In this document: piece after piece, positions 22,807 to 36,020 of the stretch
Numbering within the stretch: the first letter of the stretch is position 1
Layout: the number at the start of each line of letters is the position of its first letter
Assembly (NCBI RefSeq): GCF_019649055.1
Contig: NW_026570222.1
Coordinates: 1,302,001-1,366,000 of the forward strand
Length of the DNA stretch: 64,000 nucleotides
Direction of reading: 5' to 3'
DNA from: Paramacrobiotus metropolitanus
Taxonomy: Eukaryota; Tardigrada; Eutardigrada; Parachela; Macrobiotidae
Notes under the pieces: model-generated
The model's input: the letters and a program-made list of their open reading frames with translations, nothing else
What the model was told of the DNA's origin: nothing
Database searches by the model: none
Made by a program: the position numbers and the translations under genes

Positions 22807-25800
22807 CTACATAAACGATGAGATAGAATAATCTTGTGAACTCGAATCAGCATTATCATTGCTCATACTGTTTGGACTAGGTGAATTAGCTAATATTTGA
22901 CTAAGTTGTACTCCAACAGAAGAGTCCATTTGCTGCCGGCTAACAGAATGGGGATTGTTTTGTTTGGCGTGCATTTTCCGCTGACTTTGTTGTTGATGCT
23001 TTTTTTGCCGCGCTCTGGAGTTTTGAAACCACACTTGTGTAACTCTTTTGGATAACCTGGAACAAAATCTCTTGCACCTCATCTGTTAGATATTACATGG
23101 CAATTATGTCCGAGCATAATACTTAATTAAAAGTAAACAGTTACTATATGCTAACCAATGTGAACTAAATGGACGCATTAATTATCAGGTTGTTATTGGC
23201 GTTAATGTGACAGAAAACAATATACTCAAATACTCATTCTTACAGTTTTAAAGATAATTGGCAATTTGACAGTAAAAGGCTAGGCTCTAAATAATCGAAG
23301 AAAAAGAAATCGTGTTCACACGAGTAGTACCTGCAACATGCTAATTACGTACGAGTAGAATTCACTACGGACTCTTCATACCCTGTCATTTGTGCTATTC
23401 TTTCCAAGTCCTGACCATCCGGATTGCTATCCATATTAAAATTAGCTTGTAATACTTGTAGCTGTTCATCCGTAAATGTTGTGCGCATTCGCTTGGTTTT
23501 TGGTTTTCCGGTGGATGATGATGACGAGTCTGACCCATCTAGAATGCATGCGAGCCCACACATTACCAATGGCAATGGGTACAAACTGAAGCTTTTATTA
23601 TTGTTTACATTAACACCCACCACATTATTATTAGCCTCTCAGGAAGCACAAATACCTCTATCAATAAATGGACTCAATACCACAAAAACGAAAAAACCCT
23701 TTGTTATGCCTAACGAAAACTGTTAGAACCGCCACCCTGGCAATCATTTATATAATCCCGTAAGTATCTTTCATCCGGATTACCACAGAACTCAACACCT
23801 ATATAACTGGATTATCACGCTCCCGTGATTTTGGTCCCGTTGCATCGGAAATTACTATGCGCAAAATCAACCGTACAGTGCGTACACTATGGTGTCATCA
23901 TACAGCTAACGTAAGAAGAAGTAACAAAGTAAGAAATTAAAGGAAGACAAGTACTTACGTAGGTTGGTCACACACGGCAAGAGCAACAAAAATAATTATT
24001 CAATCGCATGCGCTGACATGCTGACCTTATCGAAATACGCGTAATAGCCAAGTGAACACGATACAGTATTGAAACCAGCTAGTACCTACATCTAATGTGT
24101 TATTCTTATAATATCTTACATTAACATAATATTATATTATGTAAAGTATAAGTACTGTACTATTTCCGTCAGACTCCTTGTATATTATCTTTTTTATATA
24201 TGTGGAGCCGGCATGTAAAACGAAATTACCATCTTTGATTCTGCTGGATGATCCCTCCACGGAGTCGATGTAATGCGTTTTGCATAATAAACGCGTTTCC
24301 TCGTCTGTAGTCAATAATGTGAATTCTTCTCCAGTCGATAGTTGTCGCTTGCACTAAAAAATTATCCCCGTATTATAACAGTTATTTGGCTAAGCTTCAC
24401 GAATAATCGTTCGTCATTTGGAACTGTTTTCTTTTAAAACTATACAAAACGTTTTCCTAGTTGACCTTTGCACTAGTAAGGCATTGGAATATTAGTGACA
24501 CGACCTTATGACTTGTGAAAAATTTAGTAACAAGATTTTTGAGATTTATAGCACCATTAAAAGGCGTATGTGTGTTCTCAAAATGTGTGCAATACATAAA
24601 GTATAATAGTACTACCTAATTTAGCGAAAAACGTATATCTTAAAAATTTTTAAGTTTTCCTTTCTCCGTTTGCGCTACTTTGTAAAGAATTTTATATTAT
24701 GCAGAATAATATTGCCCATAATGTAGACGAATTACGCCTGGTTTCGATATTTCCCAGTTTTCTTACAGTATCACAAGCAAAACAGGCAAGGTGATAAACA
24801 CACTCGCGTGCACGTCGGACCCAGTCGGTGGCGGCGATGCTGCGGCAACATTTGGAACACTTAGTACCAAACAATCTGCAAATAGCAGCATGCATTAGCG
24901 ACGTTAACAATGCGAGAATGTAATCAATCTTCGTTAGGTAGTTCAAGAAAGGCGCAAATGGTCTAGACAAGCCTTCTCACGTTCTTTGTTGAGGGCCGAC
25001 AGTAAAAATTCATTTTTAAAATTGCAGCGATTATTTGAATGAACACTAATCAGATCTAACTTTAAGTACATTAATCAAACGTCATCTTCGATAGCGATTT
25101 TTTGTAATACGTACACCCTACAATTAGTAGACAGTAAGTACAAAAGGTCAGCCCACAGCATATTTTAAAATGTTTATGACATATGGATCTGCGCTGTTTG
25201 CGGTTCTAACCATGTACACTATAGTACTTGTATCACGTGAATTCTGGGATAAGAAACTTTTAGTTTATCAAACGAAAAGCTACTTTACAAAGTATACTAC
25301 AAGTTTACAAAGCTGCTTTACAAACTATATGATAGGCATATTTTTTGAATTTAAATTAAGAAGAACTCAATAAGCCTGGCAAATCAATATTTCTTGTGAA
25401 TGCCACATGAAGGCAATGTTCAGATGCAAGGATTGGTTTGGATAAGTTTTGGATAAGTACACTTGTATAATAAATACGCATACAAAGTGCAGTTCAGAAG
25501 TTACAGTAATTTAATTTTGCAGATCTTTCTGTGCATAGAAGTACGGATAAGTTTTTGAAGTGCCTAAATTATTATTGCTCCTTGCAGCGAAAACACCCGA
25601 CCTGAAATGTCTGAAACCGTGAATATTTTTTAAAATCCTCCAAAACAATCATAAAAATGCAGCATGGCACCAACACTGTGTACAACTGTGCAAATAATTT
25701 TTGAAAAACGCTTTTACGCAAACGCACGAGTATCTGTGGGAATAGAGTTCAGCATTAAAAACATGCAGCACAAAGAATTTATAAGAAATAACGCAAAACG

Positions 25801-27218
25801 TTTTCACGTATTACGGATTATAGGTTGCTTATTTTGGTGCGGCAATGTGTAACGCATTATATGACAACGATCGCGATAAACAAATCTAAATTTCAAGTGA
25901 CTGGAAACAGATGTGCGAGCTTTCGTCACAGATCCACGCAGCACGATCCTCAGCGTGTACTAATTAGGCAATCTGTATTACGCATATTTCGTAATTAGAA
26001 TCATTTGTTAAGTAAACATTCCTGGTTTAGTTGACGCACTTCCATTGACAATAACCACTGAGGATGGGGCACAGATGGGTAATTATTGACCGTGATATTG
26101 GCGCAACAGGGAACACCGACAAAACACATCACACTAGAAGCTACAGGCCCAACGAGGTTATGATCATATGCCGATTAATAGCCGATACGCTGCACAGGCT
26201 CAACTATGCAAGTTTGCCCATTGGTCAAAAACGACCCGTGATCCATTTCCGACATCTCATCCGCATGAAATCCGATGGAATTACAGTAACTCTACTGACA
26301 CATGACAACTTACCTACATCGTTTTTCAATGTGTGCCCTTTCAAAGTAAGTAATTTTGGATAAGTTCAGTTCACGTTAATTAATGGTAAGTAATGAAAAC
26401 ACGCAGATTTAGCTAACCTGACTGTGAGTACCGGTGATATAAAAAAACGCTAAGTAATATTGGCGCACCACACGTGTCATTTACAAGCGAGTTAAATTTA
26501 GGCCGTCCAGAATTTGTGGAAATTGCACAACAAAAAAATGTCCGTATGGCTTTTCGAATGAATTCGTTTTCGTATATCAAGTGTTTTTTGGGTGAACAAT
26601 TGGAATTCTTGAAAAAATTTCTGGCGTTTGAAAATACGCTAACCGTAACGGATGAAAGAGACAGGTGTCTAGAGTGTAGATTTCTCTTTTGTCCATTCAC
26701 CCAGTACAAGGCATATAAGTCGTTGAATTCATTTTTTGGGCATAAATACTTACGTTACGTAGTCTTGTTTACAATAAACATTGTTGTTTTTGACGAAACA
26801 CGATCGATCAGATCCAAGAGACTTCTGACAGCTAGCACAACGCAGGCAATCCAGATGGTAGAATTTGTCTTCAACTTGCAGCATATATCGATCGACAATC
26901 AAGCCGGTACAAGATGAACAGACATACGACGTTAAGTTATTTACCTGAAAAAAGGTAATACATGTCACCTTCGGTTTTTCCGGGATTCGTCATCAGTAAT
27001 GCTAATTGCTGAAATACATATACGGGCATATCGCGCGTGATTTCGGTAAGCACAGTAATTTGTAAAGGATAAGCAAAGCGGCCGCACAAAGAGTGCAGAT
27101 TTACATCGAGTAATAGTGGCATGCACAATTGGACAGATCTAGAAAGGGAGGCTTTGTGCAGTGGAATTAAATTAGTCGCCTGATGCAGTTCGTGAGCAAT
27201 GACACCGCAGGTTGACAT
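22807..27218 (-). CDS. Awh: Arrowhead / LHX6-8 type LIM-homeobox transcription factor
   Basis: Minus-strand exons: 26944-26754 (LIM1), 24875-24767 and 24353-24230 (LIM2), 23538-23382 (homeodomain helices 1-2), 23056-22807 (helix 3 and tail). A candidate first exon 27218-27105 begins [13 protein letters not shown] and splices in phase 0, but is less certain. LIM1 shows CSSC, HLDCLRC and CKQDY; LIM2 shows CSKC, HLACFAC and CKTHY. The homeodomain reads [19 protein letters not shown], then [20 protein letters not shown], which is the Arrowhead signature and close to vertebrate LHX6/LHX8. It is a DNA-binding developmental regulator, involved in neuronal and imaginal cell specification in flies. 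The intron between LIM1 and LIM2 is about 1.9 kb. The tail is Ser/Gln-rich and ends DYSISSFM. The C-terminal models are firm; the N-terminus is not. Confidence 0.9.
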
Positions 27219-29817
27219 GCTGATAAACCGAAAAAAAGCCGCATTCTTTCAGTGAAAGACAGACAGTCAAATGTTATGCGTTCTTTCTAAAATATATGCA
27301 CAGACATTAATCTCCGAAAAATAGTCGGAACAAAAATGGCAACAAAAATCGCCTTTCAGCTAAAAGGATACTAGTCGCAGACCGCTTTATGTGTGCAGGT
27401 TTAACTGGTGTCGGCAAATGCCTGCCGCAAGGTATCGTTTTCCTCACAGCTGGCTGTCCCCTCGTCAAAACTATGTATCATGAATTTTGTCATGAACTCG
27501 CGATGCAAAATCGCCATCATAGGTTGCGTTGTTGTCATACTCATAATTAATGAGTGTGAATAAAATGAGCCACCCTGTCGCGTTCTGACATTTTTCTTTC
27601 CTATCGAAAACTATAAAGATATCACTTAAAAGAAAATGCCCACGTATCGGGCTTGTATCGCGTCCCGAAATTTGATTCTCCCATCGAAGGCCATTATCAA
27701 TCACAATTGTTGATCTTTGCCGAATCGTCTCGCATGCGCATGCGAACAGTATGTAACAGTAAGTAATGCAGCCTGTATGTAATAGGTACTGTAACTTGTA
27801 TATTAATTCGACTTAGCGAAAAAATTTTCTTGTATTTTGAGCAAATGCAAGCTCGACTTACGTACCAAGAAGCGACAACTTAAATCAACCTAAATCGAAA
27901 GAGAAACTGAGATTTAGGTAACCTTTTGCATATCAAGCAATTATTCATTCACATTTTCTTAGCCTTTTGTATATCGTTCGCGATTACGGAAACGCGATTA
28001 TATTGCTCGTTCGATTCAATAAAATAGATGTACTATTCTCTTTGCCAGATCACCGCGGTACTGTATCTCAAAGTACACAATTAATTTTGACTGAATTTCA
28101 CACTTCCCGGTCACCTTGTCAAATGCGTTAAGCTACAGCGAATCCCAGGTCATTTTTGCTAAATATAACTTAAGGTTGAGGTGTCAACCTGGTTTCACAG
28201 CTTTCACCGCTAAAGAACACAATAATCGCCATTTAGCAATAATATTTGTCCCGTGAAAACCTATTAACCTGTGAAACAAAATATTATATGTGTATTGTAG
28301 AAACCAATATGGAGAATAATAACTCCATCACAATTTTCCTTACCCGCACGACAGCTGACCTCTTTTTCTTGACCGAACCATCTCGCTTTTTGGTCCTGGA
28401 GAATTTGTCTCCAGCATTAATGTTGACAACAACGTCCGAATAGGAATACAGCATGCTCATGTCGGCAAATAAATTTATAGCTAAACAATCATCTTGATTT
28501 AATTGTGTTCCAAATGGATTCGCAGTAACATGTCCTTAATAGTGACTGGTGCGTTGGAAAGAATGACGGTTGAAGATACCGTATCTACAAATAATTATTT
28601 CGCATCTCATAAATGCTTCTATCACCCCAGGATCGCGAATTTGCAATGAAAAGTTTACGATTTTTGATATCAACGCGGTTTGATTTGTACAAAATCTGCG
28701 AAAAGTGATAAAACAGTAGAACAGGAAGATGTGGTGTTAATATCGATCGGTCCGATCGCATCGTACAGCGTGGACACATTTATAACTGTACGACTGAAGA
28801 GTAGCCTGCGGATCCGGTGGATGACGCTAACATCATGCATGACGGTACAACTAATATTCACAAGCGTTAATCAATAAATCGATCCTCGCGTGTTTTTGTT
28901 AAATTCATACGAAGATATAATAATCATTTTTACTAAATATGCGGCACTCCCGAAATAAAATGTAAGTTTACAAAGCTCACATGTTACAACACTTAATAAT
29001 TACGGTACATAACGATACGCAGGCATCGTAGCTTTTTGTTTGTTTATGACTTCGTTGTTTTATGCCTCCTGCCTAAAAAGATGTTTTTATTGATATTTCT
29101 GCACGGTGCGGTCCCTGTTTTCTGGCGAGTTTTGATATGAATCCATCTAAAAATAAACCGTTTTTATTGATTTGGTTACTTATTCCGCTGCGCAACTTTT
29201 GATTGTTGCGTAATTAGAAACCGGCGTGCACGCCGTGCAGCCATTTTCAAACGTTTCTGTTTATTGTTATACTTATTGTAACTTCGTATGTCTGGGTTAA
29301 AAACAAAACGCTTAACCAATTTCAACCACAAAAATACATTTTGATATCAATGTAAAACGTTATCAAAATTATCGTAAATTTTATTGTTGTTGACTTTGTT
29401 GTTCCAGCGCTTCTGTGTAAATTTGCTGTACAATTCTTAACACGCCTACAGTAATGCACAACGTGTTGCGATTAACCAATCGTTGATCGCATTGTCACTT
29501 GTGTAGCTCTCATTTCGTTTTGGAAACAGGAAATTCATGCATTTTTTCGCTAGGGTACTATTTTTGAGAATTATGTACCAATTTGACTTCTGGAGGTTTA
29601 TTGTTGTGGCTAGCATTGATATCGTTAATGGTGCGTTTTACTGTTTTAGTTTCTTGTTTCGTCACGGAGATGTAAAACTATTTTTGGGAATCTAGAAATT
29701 GAATTGTTCCTGAATGGTTTATGTTGAATAAATCCTGATACCCGATTGGCAAGAAGGTTCAAGGAACCATTTTGATCCCCTTTTTCTCTGGTTTGGCCTC
29801 CTAAGTCCTAAGGAATC
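27219..29817. other. 2.6-kb gene-free stretch between divergent Arrowhead and SRRM1
   Basis: No exon can be supported on either strand. This is the shared upstream region of a developmental transcription factor (-) and a splicing factor (+), so regulatory sequence for Arrowhead is the natural expectation, but I recognise no specific element. AT-rich throughout. Confidence 0.55.
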
Positions 29818-32800
29818 ATGGCGGACGCAGGTTTCTTTCGGGTAGGCAATATCAAGTGATAATCCCCTGTGAGAAATGGTGTGTCCTGTTCGAGGTGATG
29901 TCATGCGCTACGTTTTGCAGGGTACGAACAGTGAACAGGACACCAGGTTCTCCGATAAACAGAAGAAGCTGCTCAAAACCATGAAATTCGCCGATATCCT
30001 TTCGGAGCGGGTAAACAACTGTTGTTGATAACGTTGGTGGGACACTGAATAGCATAATGAAATTCTGACCAAAATTGCAGGTGGACATGAAGAAAGTTAA
30101 GCTGGAAACCATCAAACCATGGATAGCACAGCGCATCACGGAGATGTTGGGCTTGGAAGATGAAGTGGTTGTGGAATATGTCTTCTCGCAGTTGGAGGTT
30201 CCTGTGAGTGTTTTCTGTGAATCTGTCACATCTCTCCAGTGAATAATACACAGATTGTTCCGCCGTAGATCGTGGACCCTAAGCAGATGCAGATCAATAT
30301 GACAGGGTTTCTCAATGGGAAAAATGCTCGGGAATTTATGCGCGAGCTGTGGGAATATCTGGTCAGTGCGCAGAATAATCCCACTGGCATTCCGGATCAG
30401 TTTATTGAAGCGAAGAAGAAGGAGCTGCGTGAGCGTGAGGTGGAGCAAGATAAAGTGAACGCAGCTATTCGCAAGACGCAGGCGTCCATCGATATGATGA
30501 ATCCACCCTCCAAGGAGGCTATCAACATCGCTAACAGGTGCGAAGCAGCTGTTTTAGCTAGCACATTTTTATCTTAATTTAATTAATTTTTGGTCTCGGA
30601 AGATAGCTTTTTTTCAAATGAGTGGGCTGTTTTTCGCTTGGTTTTGAGATTTTGTTAAGTTTTCAGTACGACAGTACCCAAGCAAATTCTGTAGTGTGCT
30701 GGTGCATCCTGAAGATCGAAGTCGAAATATTCTACTTTTTCGCGGTGACAACTTGATCCAGTCTAACGAATCCCACTTTGTACGTTTTCCAGCGCTGCTG
30801 TAACGAGCCGCAACCCCAGAAAGAGTCCCAACCGAGCTCGTCAGTCGCCAGAACGGCGTCGTTCGCCCGCGCGGACGTTCCGTCGAAGTCGCACACGAAG
30901 TCCACCACGTAACCTTAGACGGACTCCGTCTCCTCGGCGTAAACGTTCTCCTCCGCCGCGTGTCCCTGCTCGCCGTAGTCGGTCGCGTGAACGTTCAGTG
31001 GAGCGTCCGTCGAAACAGCTGCCAGTCAAAAACCGGGAAACAGCAAAGGAACCTTCCCCCTTACCTCCACAGCGAGCGACGAAGATCCAGCCTAAACGAG
31101 CCAAATCCGAAAGCAGTAGCTCCAGCAGCAGTGTTTCGCCAGCCGAGCGCCGTCCACTGCCTCAAGTTAAAGCACCTTCATCAGACCGCTCAAGCAGCCG
31201 CAGTTCTTCTACGAGTCATGGCAATCGTGCAGCGAAAAAAGAAATAATTACCGAGAAGAAGCGATCACCCTTGCCTGCTAGGGGTAAACGAAGCAGCTCC
31301 AGTGAATCTAAAGTTGAAAAAGCGCGAAAGCCGAAGAGTCCATTGCGGAAAAAGTATGAATTTTTTTAGATAATGGAAACCTTTACATCTCTGGTAAATT
31401 CTGAAATTCAAAGATATGTGTTATGCTACCCGATCGAATTATTTCAACCGGGTCTTCGAATTTCGAAACTGAGATTTTCAAAGTTTTGATTAAATCAGTT
31501 CGAACTGCTTACAGAAGCAGTTCCTCGGCTTCATCGGCTTCGCCTCCCCGTGTGAAAGGAAAGGTTTCGACATCTCCATCTCCGCCGCCTCGGAAACCGG
31601 CGGATCGGCAGCCTGTTAGGTGGGTCGCTTTGTTTATCCATATACACAAAAAATGGATAGGTGGATATCTGGGTATGATTTGGACATTGCAGGAAGCGAT
31701 CTCTGTCATCTGATCGGGATAAGAGCAAACGCGATAAGTCTAAGTCGCTTCGCCCTGTTAGGCGAAAATCGATTTCCCGGTAGGTTGATAAATAGATTTT
31801 GCGCGCTTGAGAGTTTTTCGAGCTTACCTCTTTGATGATTTGGTCGCATCTTAACTGAGTGTTTTTATCAGCTTGATGAAACAAAACCTAGAAATATTTC
31901 ATGGATAGGTCGCCCGTACCACGCCGTGCTGCTGAATCTTCTACTGCAGAGCAAAGGCGCGGTCGACCAAGTTATAAAAAACGGTAAGTTGCCTCACTTT
32001 CCTTTTGGAGCACATGGAATTAATATTATTTTAAGTATGAAATAAGTTCAGTGTGCGGAATGAGCGAGTCATGTGTCTGCTGCTTTCTTTACTTCTGTCT
32101 TATGGATTTTTTCTGGAGCTTTTCTATAATTATTATGTTTGCAGGGAGAAATCATCATCGGAATCGCCTTCTCCACGTGCGACTCAAGCATCTCCGCCAC
32201 CCAGACGAACGGCTGCTAAAGGGAAAGAGTAAGTTGAAAGAGATGTATGTCTACTTCCATTGTCCGTGAGTAAATGCAGTCTTTTGAGAAATATGTTATA
32301 TTTGTGCTTGAATGCTCCAAGTTGTACTTGCTGGAACAATTTACATTAATTATTTAGTAATGCGGTTCAAGCCGAGGGTCATGTTTTTCATTGTTATATC
32401 TGAGTGGTTTGTGCAGGCTTTCCAGTTCGCCATCGGAAAAAGGAGGTAAAAAGTCGGTATCACCCTCACCAAAGCGGAAGAGATCTGAATCGCGTTCACC
32501 GAAAAGGAAAAGATCCGACTCACGATCACCTAAAAGGAAGCGTTCGTATTCTCGGTCGCCAAAACGACATCGATCAGATTCGCGATCACCCCGACGAAGA
32601 TCTCATTCTCGATCACCTAGACGAAATGCTTATCGTGATAGAGGAAGGCCTAGCGATTACAGACGGTAATACTGCTGAAAATAGTACCCTTCTGCACCCG
32701 AACTTGTACTTTTCGTGCACCTTCCGATTATGTTTTAGGGGACGGTTTCAGCCTTCTTCTCGATTCCGCCAGGAACGCTGGGAGCGACCTAGCGATCGGA

Positions 32801-34708
32801 GGGATCAACGATACAACCGGGCGACACGGTAATAAGTTGTCGATGTTTCTAAGTTGAAACGTTTTTTTTTGTGAAAAGTTGATAGTTTTCTTGATGTGCT
32901 TTTATTTTGGTACGTCGAGTGCATAACGTGTTTTTCCTTCAGAGATCGCTCTAGAGATAATATTCCGCGACAGTATACCAGGCGTAGTCGTTCAGGGTCA
33001 CCTCCACCACCGCGCACTCAATATCGAAATGATGGTGGCCCTGATCGTGCAAATGGAAAGGAGTCAGTCAAATTACCTGCCCGGTATTATATCATTTTCG
33101 AGGTGCTGCTTGTTATGGAACATAATGCCTGACGTTTTTTTATGATTTAGTGGACGATCAGGCACCCCTGATGCGAAGCGGGACATCGACGTTCGGATGC
33201 GAGACGGGTAATTTTTCACAATTTTTTAAAAAATTCTTTAGTTTGTTGGAAAACTGATGCATCAAATTCCACGATATTCATTCCCATCCGGTTTCCTCAG
33301 GAATTCTTTCATTTGCGAAAGTGGGAAAAAAACTTGATTGTGCGCATAACTGAGTAGTTCATGAACCAGTAAACCACCGCGTGCGTTTTTCGATTTTCTG
33401 ACATTTGGCTTACTGCTGATATATTCGTTGGTATTTTTTGCATAATTTGTATTTAATACGTGCTACATTCATTAAAAATGAAAGTTAGAATTTTAGCGGG
33501 AAGTCGAATAATTAATAATTAATAATAATGTTTCATTTAGGGGCAAATTGGATTCAAATCCAGTATTTGGTAAAAAGGGCCCGGAGACGCAGCAACGCTC
33601 TCCTGATAGGAAAAGGTAATTCTCGTACTTCGGTTTTATTCTGGCCCTTGTTGATGGATTTTCTTCCATTCCGTGTGGTTATTTGACACTTCTGTTAGTG
33701 AAAATGCTGTTTTACGAGATTAAAATTTAAAATTGAGATAGTTTCCACGTTTAAGGCAGTTGTTTTACCGTTTTATAGAGAACGTTCACGATCGTCCACT
33801 CCCCGCGGACGCTGGGTTGAGAGACCACCCGGAAAAACTGGCGATAAAGGGAATGCTGGTCAGCCTTCTGGGTAAGTACCTGTAGTCTGAACTGAGCTGA
33901 TGATATCAGTTTTCTTTTAAAATAGTGATTCTTATATTTTAAATGTTATTTTTTGTTATTACCTAGTGGCTTAGTTTGCATAAATATTTGGTGCGTATGT
34001 GTAAATACCACTGCGCGTTTGTTTGCAGAGACACGGTTGCGAAGACGGCGCAACTGGGAGACAAATATAATAAGTTGGACATTCCTAGCAAATTAGAATC
34101 CCAGGCGCACGCACAAGCTGGGTGAGATTTGCAAGATACGGAATCTTTCCGCGCGTGTATTATTTTAGACTTTGCTTAACAGTAAACGAGTTGATGGCGC
34201 TCATCCCGATAGACGATCGGCATCAAGTGGGGAAGCTCCTCGAGCTTGGAGATCTCGAAGTCCAGCAGACTTACAAAAGGTGGTTATGCCGGCAAAGGGC
34301 AACGTTGATTTAACATTATGAATTACTGTGTGGCTTTTTGTATTGCTTTGTTAATTTGTAGAAAGCTGCTTCGCAAATTAACACGAAAGGGAGCCCAATC
34401 AATTCTAAAGCGGAGTCCGAAGAGAGCGATCCGGACAGTGAGTCCCCTAAAAAACCAAAAAAAGAAAAGAAACGCAAGCATAAGGAGAAGAAACACAAAA
34501 AACACAAGAAACATCGCAAGGAAAAGAAATCTCGGAAAACGGTAAAACCTATTTTTTTAATAGCGAAACGTTAGTGCTCGTTAATGTGAACCCATAAACC
34601 TAAAACAGATTTTTTTAGGCAGACTCAGAGGATCCAGATGACATAGAGGAAAAGCTTCGTGCCCGCGCTTTGGCATCCATGAAGAAAGAGCAGGAGCGGC
34701 ACTCGTAA
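29818..34708 (+). CDS. SRRM1: SRRM1 / SRm160 splicing coactivator
   Basis: Nineteen exons: 29818-29841, 29921-30010, 30081-30203, 30269-30537, 30793-31353, 31515-31619, 31693-31779, 31909-31983, 32145-32228, 32417-32665, 32739-32828, 32943-33062, 33151-33207, 33541-33615, 33779-33871, 34029-34121, 34183-34279, 34362-34541, 34619-34708; 2562 nt, 853 residues. The N-terminus MADAGFFRGTNSEQDTRFSD and the following PWI domain (KPWIAQRITEMLG, TGFLNGKNAREFM, about residues 20-130) match SRRM1 closely. A long Arg/Ser region follows, including repeated KRKRSDSRSP-type units in exon 10. A Lys/His-rich stretch and the C-terminal IEEKLRARALASMKK match the vertebrate tail. The protein acts in the nucleus as a spliceosome and exon-junction cofactor. 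The donor of exon 12 (GTCAGT) is unusual, so that junction is less certain; the rest agree in phase. Confidence 0.94.
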
Positions 34709-36020
34709 TTTCATAAGACTTCATTTTCTGTAAAATAAGCTAAGTAGGATATGATTGGCAAAGTTAACTATATCATCGTCGATATGTAATTTTTGGAACT
34801 GCGCGTGCATGCTGGGTCGGAAAACCGTTAAGATGTTTTTGTCAGGTGGTAGTTAGTTGCATTAGTTTGTTTTGGGCTTTACGTAAACGTTTTAATATGG
34901 CTGTATAATAGGGTTTCTGCTCGGTATGGTCAAACAATTGGACGCTGTTGTTGTTTTGCGGATAGATAACAATTTCTTTGTTCGCGGTTTCCATCGATTT
35001 GTAGACTTGTTGTGTTTATAATGAATATTGGGTAATTGGCTGTTTGAATTGTTGGGTGATTTAAGGCTGTGTTTTGACCCTGAAGGAAGAAAAGCTAAAG
35101 AAAGAGCAGTAATTTTACCCGTATTTGTATTTCCGTATCCGAAGGAAGACTTAATTTGTAGGTTGTGTGGGTTTCGGGACTTATTAGGATTACGCATATT
35201 TCGTGCGGATCATGGCAAAAGAATTGTGAAGGTAGAACTGGTAAGGTGGATCGTCTCGGAGATTCGTAAGGTGGCTCATTAGTTTAAACTGCCCGGATTT
35301 CAACTTGTTACAAACCTTTGCTTTGTGTTCTTCTTTTGCTGCACTTCAAATTTACCACAGGTCTTCTAAAATTTTACGTACAAAATGGTAAGCATGATTT
35401 GTCCGACTTAAGTGTCGGAAATTTGGAATAATGCTAGTTTTTACTTTTTTACAACCCCATCATGACATCATTCGCGTACAGAGTAAGTATTTATTCCGAT
35501 TGTTGCCGGCGAAATTTTTTCATGCGGGCAGTACCGCTATACGTTATGAGAAAAAACTATGAGTCTATAACAATACAAATTATATCTCCGTAAAAAGATT
35601 ATTATTTAATTTTGAGATTCATGTTCTGTGTGATTTTAATTTTTTACTCGACTACGGCGACGTATAGTGGACATTGATGGCCAGCGATATGAAATTATGA
35701 ATCGCGCGCGGCGAGCAGGAAACGACTGAAAGGAGTAAAAGTTTAAAAATTATTTATTAAGTAGTATGTTATTAAGTATGTGGCGTACAAGGTAGTTGGT
35801 GAAGTGCATTATATTTCTTAAACTGCCATCCATCCCTTGAGCTATTTTTGATGTATAGGAAATCAGATTTCCTTCGTTTATAGAAGTATACATGTATTTA
35901 TAGTTGTAGTAAGTACTGGCAGCGGATTTTAGGTTCCACCTTAGCTCACCAGGTTATTTTATCGTTATCAGTTATGCTTCGGCCGTCTCGCCTTGTTAAT
36001 ATTGTCAATTATGGAGATGG
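34709..36020. other. intergenic between SRRM1 and parkin
   Basis: Open frames at 34892-35197 (-) and 35028-35282 (+) overlap each other and have no recognisable domain; I read them as SRRM1 3' sequence. An ATG directly followed by a GTAAGC donor occurs at 35384, but no exon could be joined to it. Confidence 0.5.

Noticed and set aside
26474-26917. 147-codon plus-strand frame inside Arrowhead
   Set aside because: Overlaps the LIM1 exon antisense and the adjoining intron; no recognisable protein.
30841-31104. Arg/Gly-rich minus-strand frame of 87 codons
   Set aside because: It is the antisense of the SRRM1 RS-rich exon 5; the composition is a mirror of the plus-strand repeats.
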